Position numbers and translations under genes: made by a program. From Paenibacillus sp. Root444D2 (GTDB taxonomy: Bacteria > Bacillota > Bacilli > Paenibacillales > NBRC-103111), in contig NZ_LMEO01000021.1 of assembly GCF_001426375.1 (NCBI RefSeq), forward strand, positions 1-64,000: a DNA stretch of 64,000 bases. Direction: 5' to 3'. Under the pieces are notes generated by a model. That model had not been told where the DNA came from, ran no database searches, and saw only the letters and a program-made list of their open reading frames with translations. Below are positions 63,236-64,000 of the stretch, piece after piece (position 1 is the first letter of the stretch; every line of letters begins with the position of its first letter).

Positions 63236-64000
63236 ATGAAAGTGTTATCCTGCAGAGGACATGAGCTGCCCATTGGTGATCGAACGATCATTATGGGCAT
63301 ATTAAACGTAACCCCGGACTCCTTCTCGGACGGTGGGAATTACGTAAGGGTAGAGGATGCGGTGCGCAGAGCTCGCCAAATGGTAGCTGAAGGCGCCGAC
63401 ATTATTGATATCGGGGGCGAATCGACCCGACCTGGTTTTGCCAAGGTTACAAAAGACGAAGAACTGCAACGGGTTATTCCTGTCATTGAGGCAATAAGTA
63501 AGGAAGTAAACATTCCTATTTCTATAGATACTTACAAAGCGGAGGTCGCGAAGCAAGCATTAGAAGCGGGGGCGCATATCATCAACGATGTATGGGGCGG
63601 CCAAGCCGACGTTCAAATGGCAGAGGTAGCGGCCAGCTACGATTGTGCGTTTATCATCACGCATAATCGTGTGAACCCCACTTATTCTGATTTTCTCCAT
63701 GACGTTACAACCGACTTACAGCTCTATGCGAATCAAGCCAGAGAAGTTGGCGTTCGGGAAGAGCGTATTATTTTAGACCCAGGCATCGGATTTGCTAAGA
63801 CCTATGAACAGAACTTGTTCCTAATGAACCATCTGCGTATGATTGTCGATCTCGGATATCCGGTCCTTTTAGGCACATCTCGCAAGAGTGTCATCGGCTT
63901 AACACTTAATCTGCCTCCTGAGGAACGTCTGGAAGGAACGGCATCGACCGTGGTGCTTGGAATTGCCCAAGGCTGTGGGATGATCAGAGTACACGATGTT
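63236..64000 (+). CDS. folP: dihydropteroate synthase (partial; 3' end outside window)
   Basis: At least 255 codons, still open at the window edge. IMGILNVTPDSFSDGG (about residues 19-34) and DIIDIGGESTRPG (about 56-68) are the diagnostic motifs; LDPGIGFAK and GTSRKS follow. Condenses pAB with DHPPP, using product of the pabBAC genes just upstream; target of sulfonamides. ATG 63236 with AGGAAGTG upstream. In B. subtilis it is followed by folB and folK. Confidence 0.95.
   Translation, partial: MKVLSCRGHELPIGDRTIIMGILNVTPDSFSDGGNYVRVEDAVRRARQMVAEGADIIDIGGESTRPGFAKVTKDEELQRVIPVIEAISKEVNIPISIDTYKAEVAKQALEAGAHIINDVWGGQADVQMAEVAASYDCAFIITHNRVNPTYSDFLHDVTTDLQLYANQAREVGVREERIILDPGIGFAKTYEQNLFLMNHLRMIVDLGYPVLLGTSRKSVIGLTLNLPPEERLEGTASTVVLGIAQGCGMIRVHDV

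Overview
The window is a chromosome segment from an endospore-forming Firmicute. It most resembles Paenibacillus or a close relative (genus inferred from memory of gene order and protein character, not from a database search). It follows, gene for gene, the segment of the Bacillus subtilis chromosome that runs from an rRNA operon through yaaO-tmk-yaaQ-yaaR-holB-ricT-yabA, abrB, rnmV-rsmA-yabG-veg-sspF, ispE-purR-ridA-spoVG-glmU, ctc-pth-fin-mfd-spoVT, mazG-rqcP-yabP-yabQ-divIC-yabR, spoIIE, yabS-yabT-tilS-hpt-ftsH and coaX-hslO-cysK to the pab/fol folate operon. Almost all genes are on the + strand; the exceptions are one small membrane protein gene, abrB, the ecsA-ecsB pair and one small hypothetical gene.

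Layout. 1-100: 3' part of a 5S rRNA gene with its terminator, then an array of four small hairpin repeats. 0.4-8.5 kb: gin, an Orn/Lys/Arg decarboxylase-like gene, tmk, darA (c-di-AMP receptor), yaaR, holB, ricT, yabA, a TrmN6-type methyltransferase and rsmI. 8.6-13.4 kb: abrB (-), HD phosphohydrolase, tatD-family nuclease, ecsB/ecsA (-). 13.6-16.0 kb: a c-di-AMP (ydaO) riboswitch with terminator ahead of a G5/3D-domain wall protein, then rnmV. 16.0-16.6 kb: long non-coding stretch with a dispersed repeat. 16.6-31.6 kb: rsmA, yabG, veg, sspF with a very long Q/N-rich tail, ispE, purR, ridA, spoVG, glmU, ctc, pth, fin, mfd, a PrsA-like foldase, spoVT. 31.7-38.4 kb: SpoVB-like flippase, an inverted second copy of the dispersed repeat, yabN/mazG, HU, rqcP, yabP, yabQ, divIC, yabR. 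38.7-46.7 kb: spoIIE, then an accessory surface module not found here in B. subtilis: class D sortase, c-di-GMP-I riboswitch, secreted transglutaminase-like protein and a large LPXTG adhesin. 46.9-64 kb: yabS, yabT, tilS, hpt, ftsH, nadA-nadB-nadC, coaX, hslO, a second PrsA/YacD-like foldase, cysK, pabB-pabA-pabC and the start of folP, which runs off the window.

The genes combine housekeeping (replication clamp loading, tRNA/rRNA modification, nucleotide, NAD, CoA, folate and cysteine metabolism) with an unusually dense set of sporulation regulators: the anti-sigma factors Gin and Fin, AbrB, SpoVT, SpoVG, SpoIIE, RicT, YabG, YabP/YabQ and SspF. Several sporulation promoters can be read directly: SigF-type before gin and fin, SigG-type before sspF, SigH-type before spoVG, a Spo0A-type promoter with a 21-nt spacer before spoIIE, and Spo0A boxes in the abrB promoter. 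Both cyclic dinucleotides appear as signals: c-di-AMP (riboswitch and DarA) and c-di-GMP (riboswitch in the surface module).

Most worth a second look: the c-di-GMP-linked sortase/transglutaminase/adhesin module; the ~260-nt dispersed intergenic repeat in two inverted copies; a shared structured leader in front of holB and rnmV; the SspF homologue with a prion-like tail; and a cluster of three Spo0A boxes in front of the HD phosphohydrolase gene.
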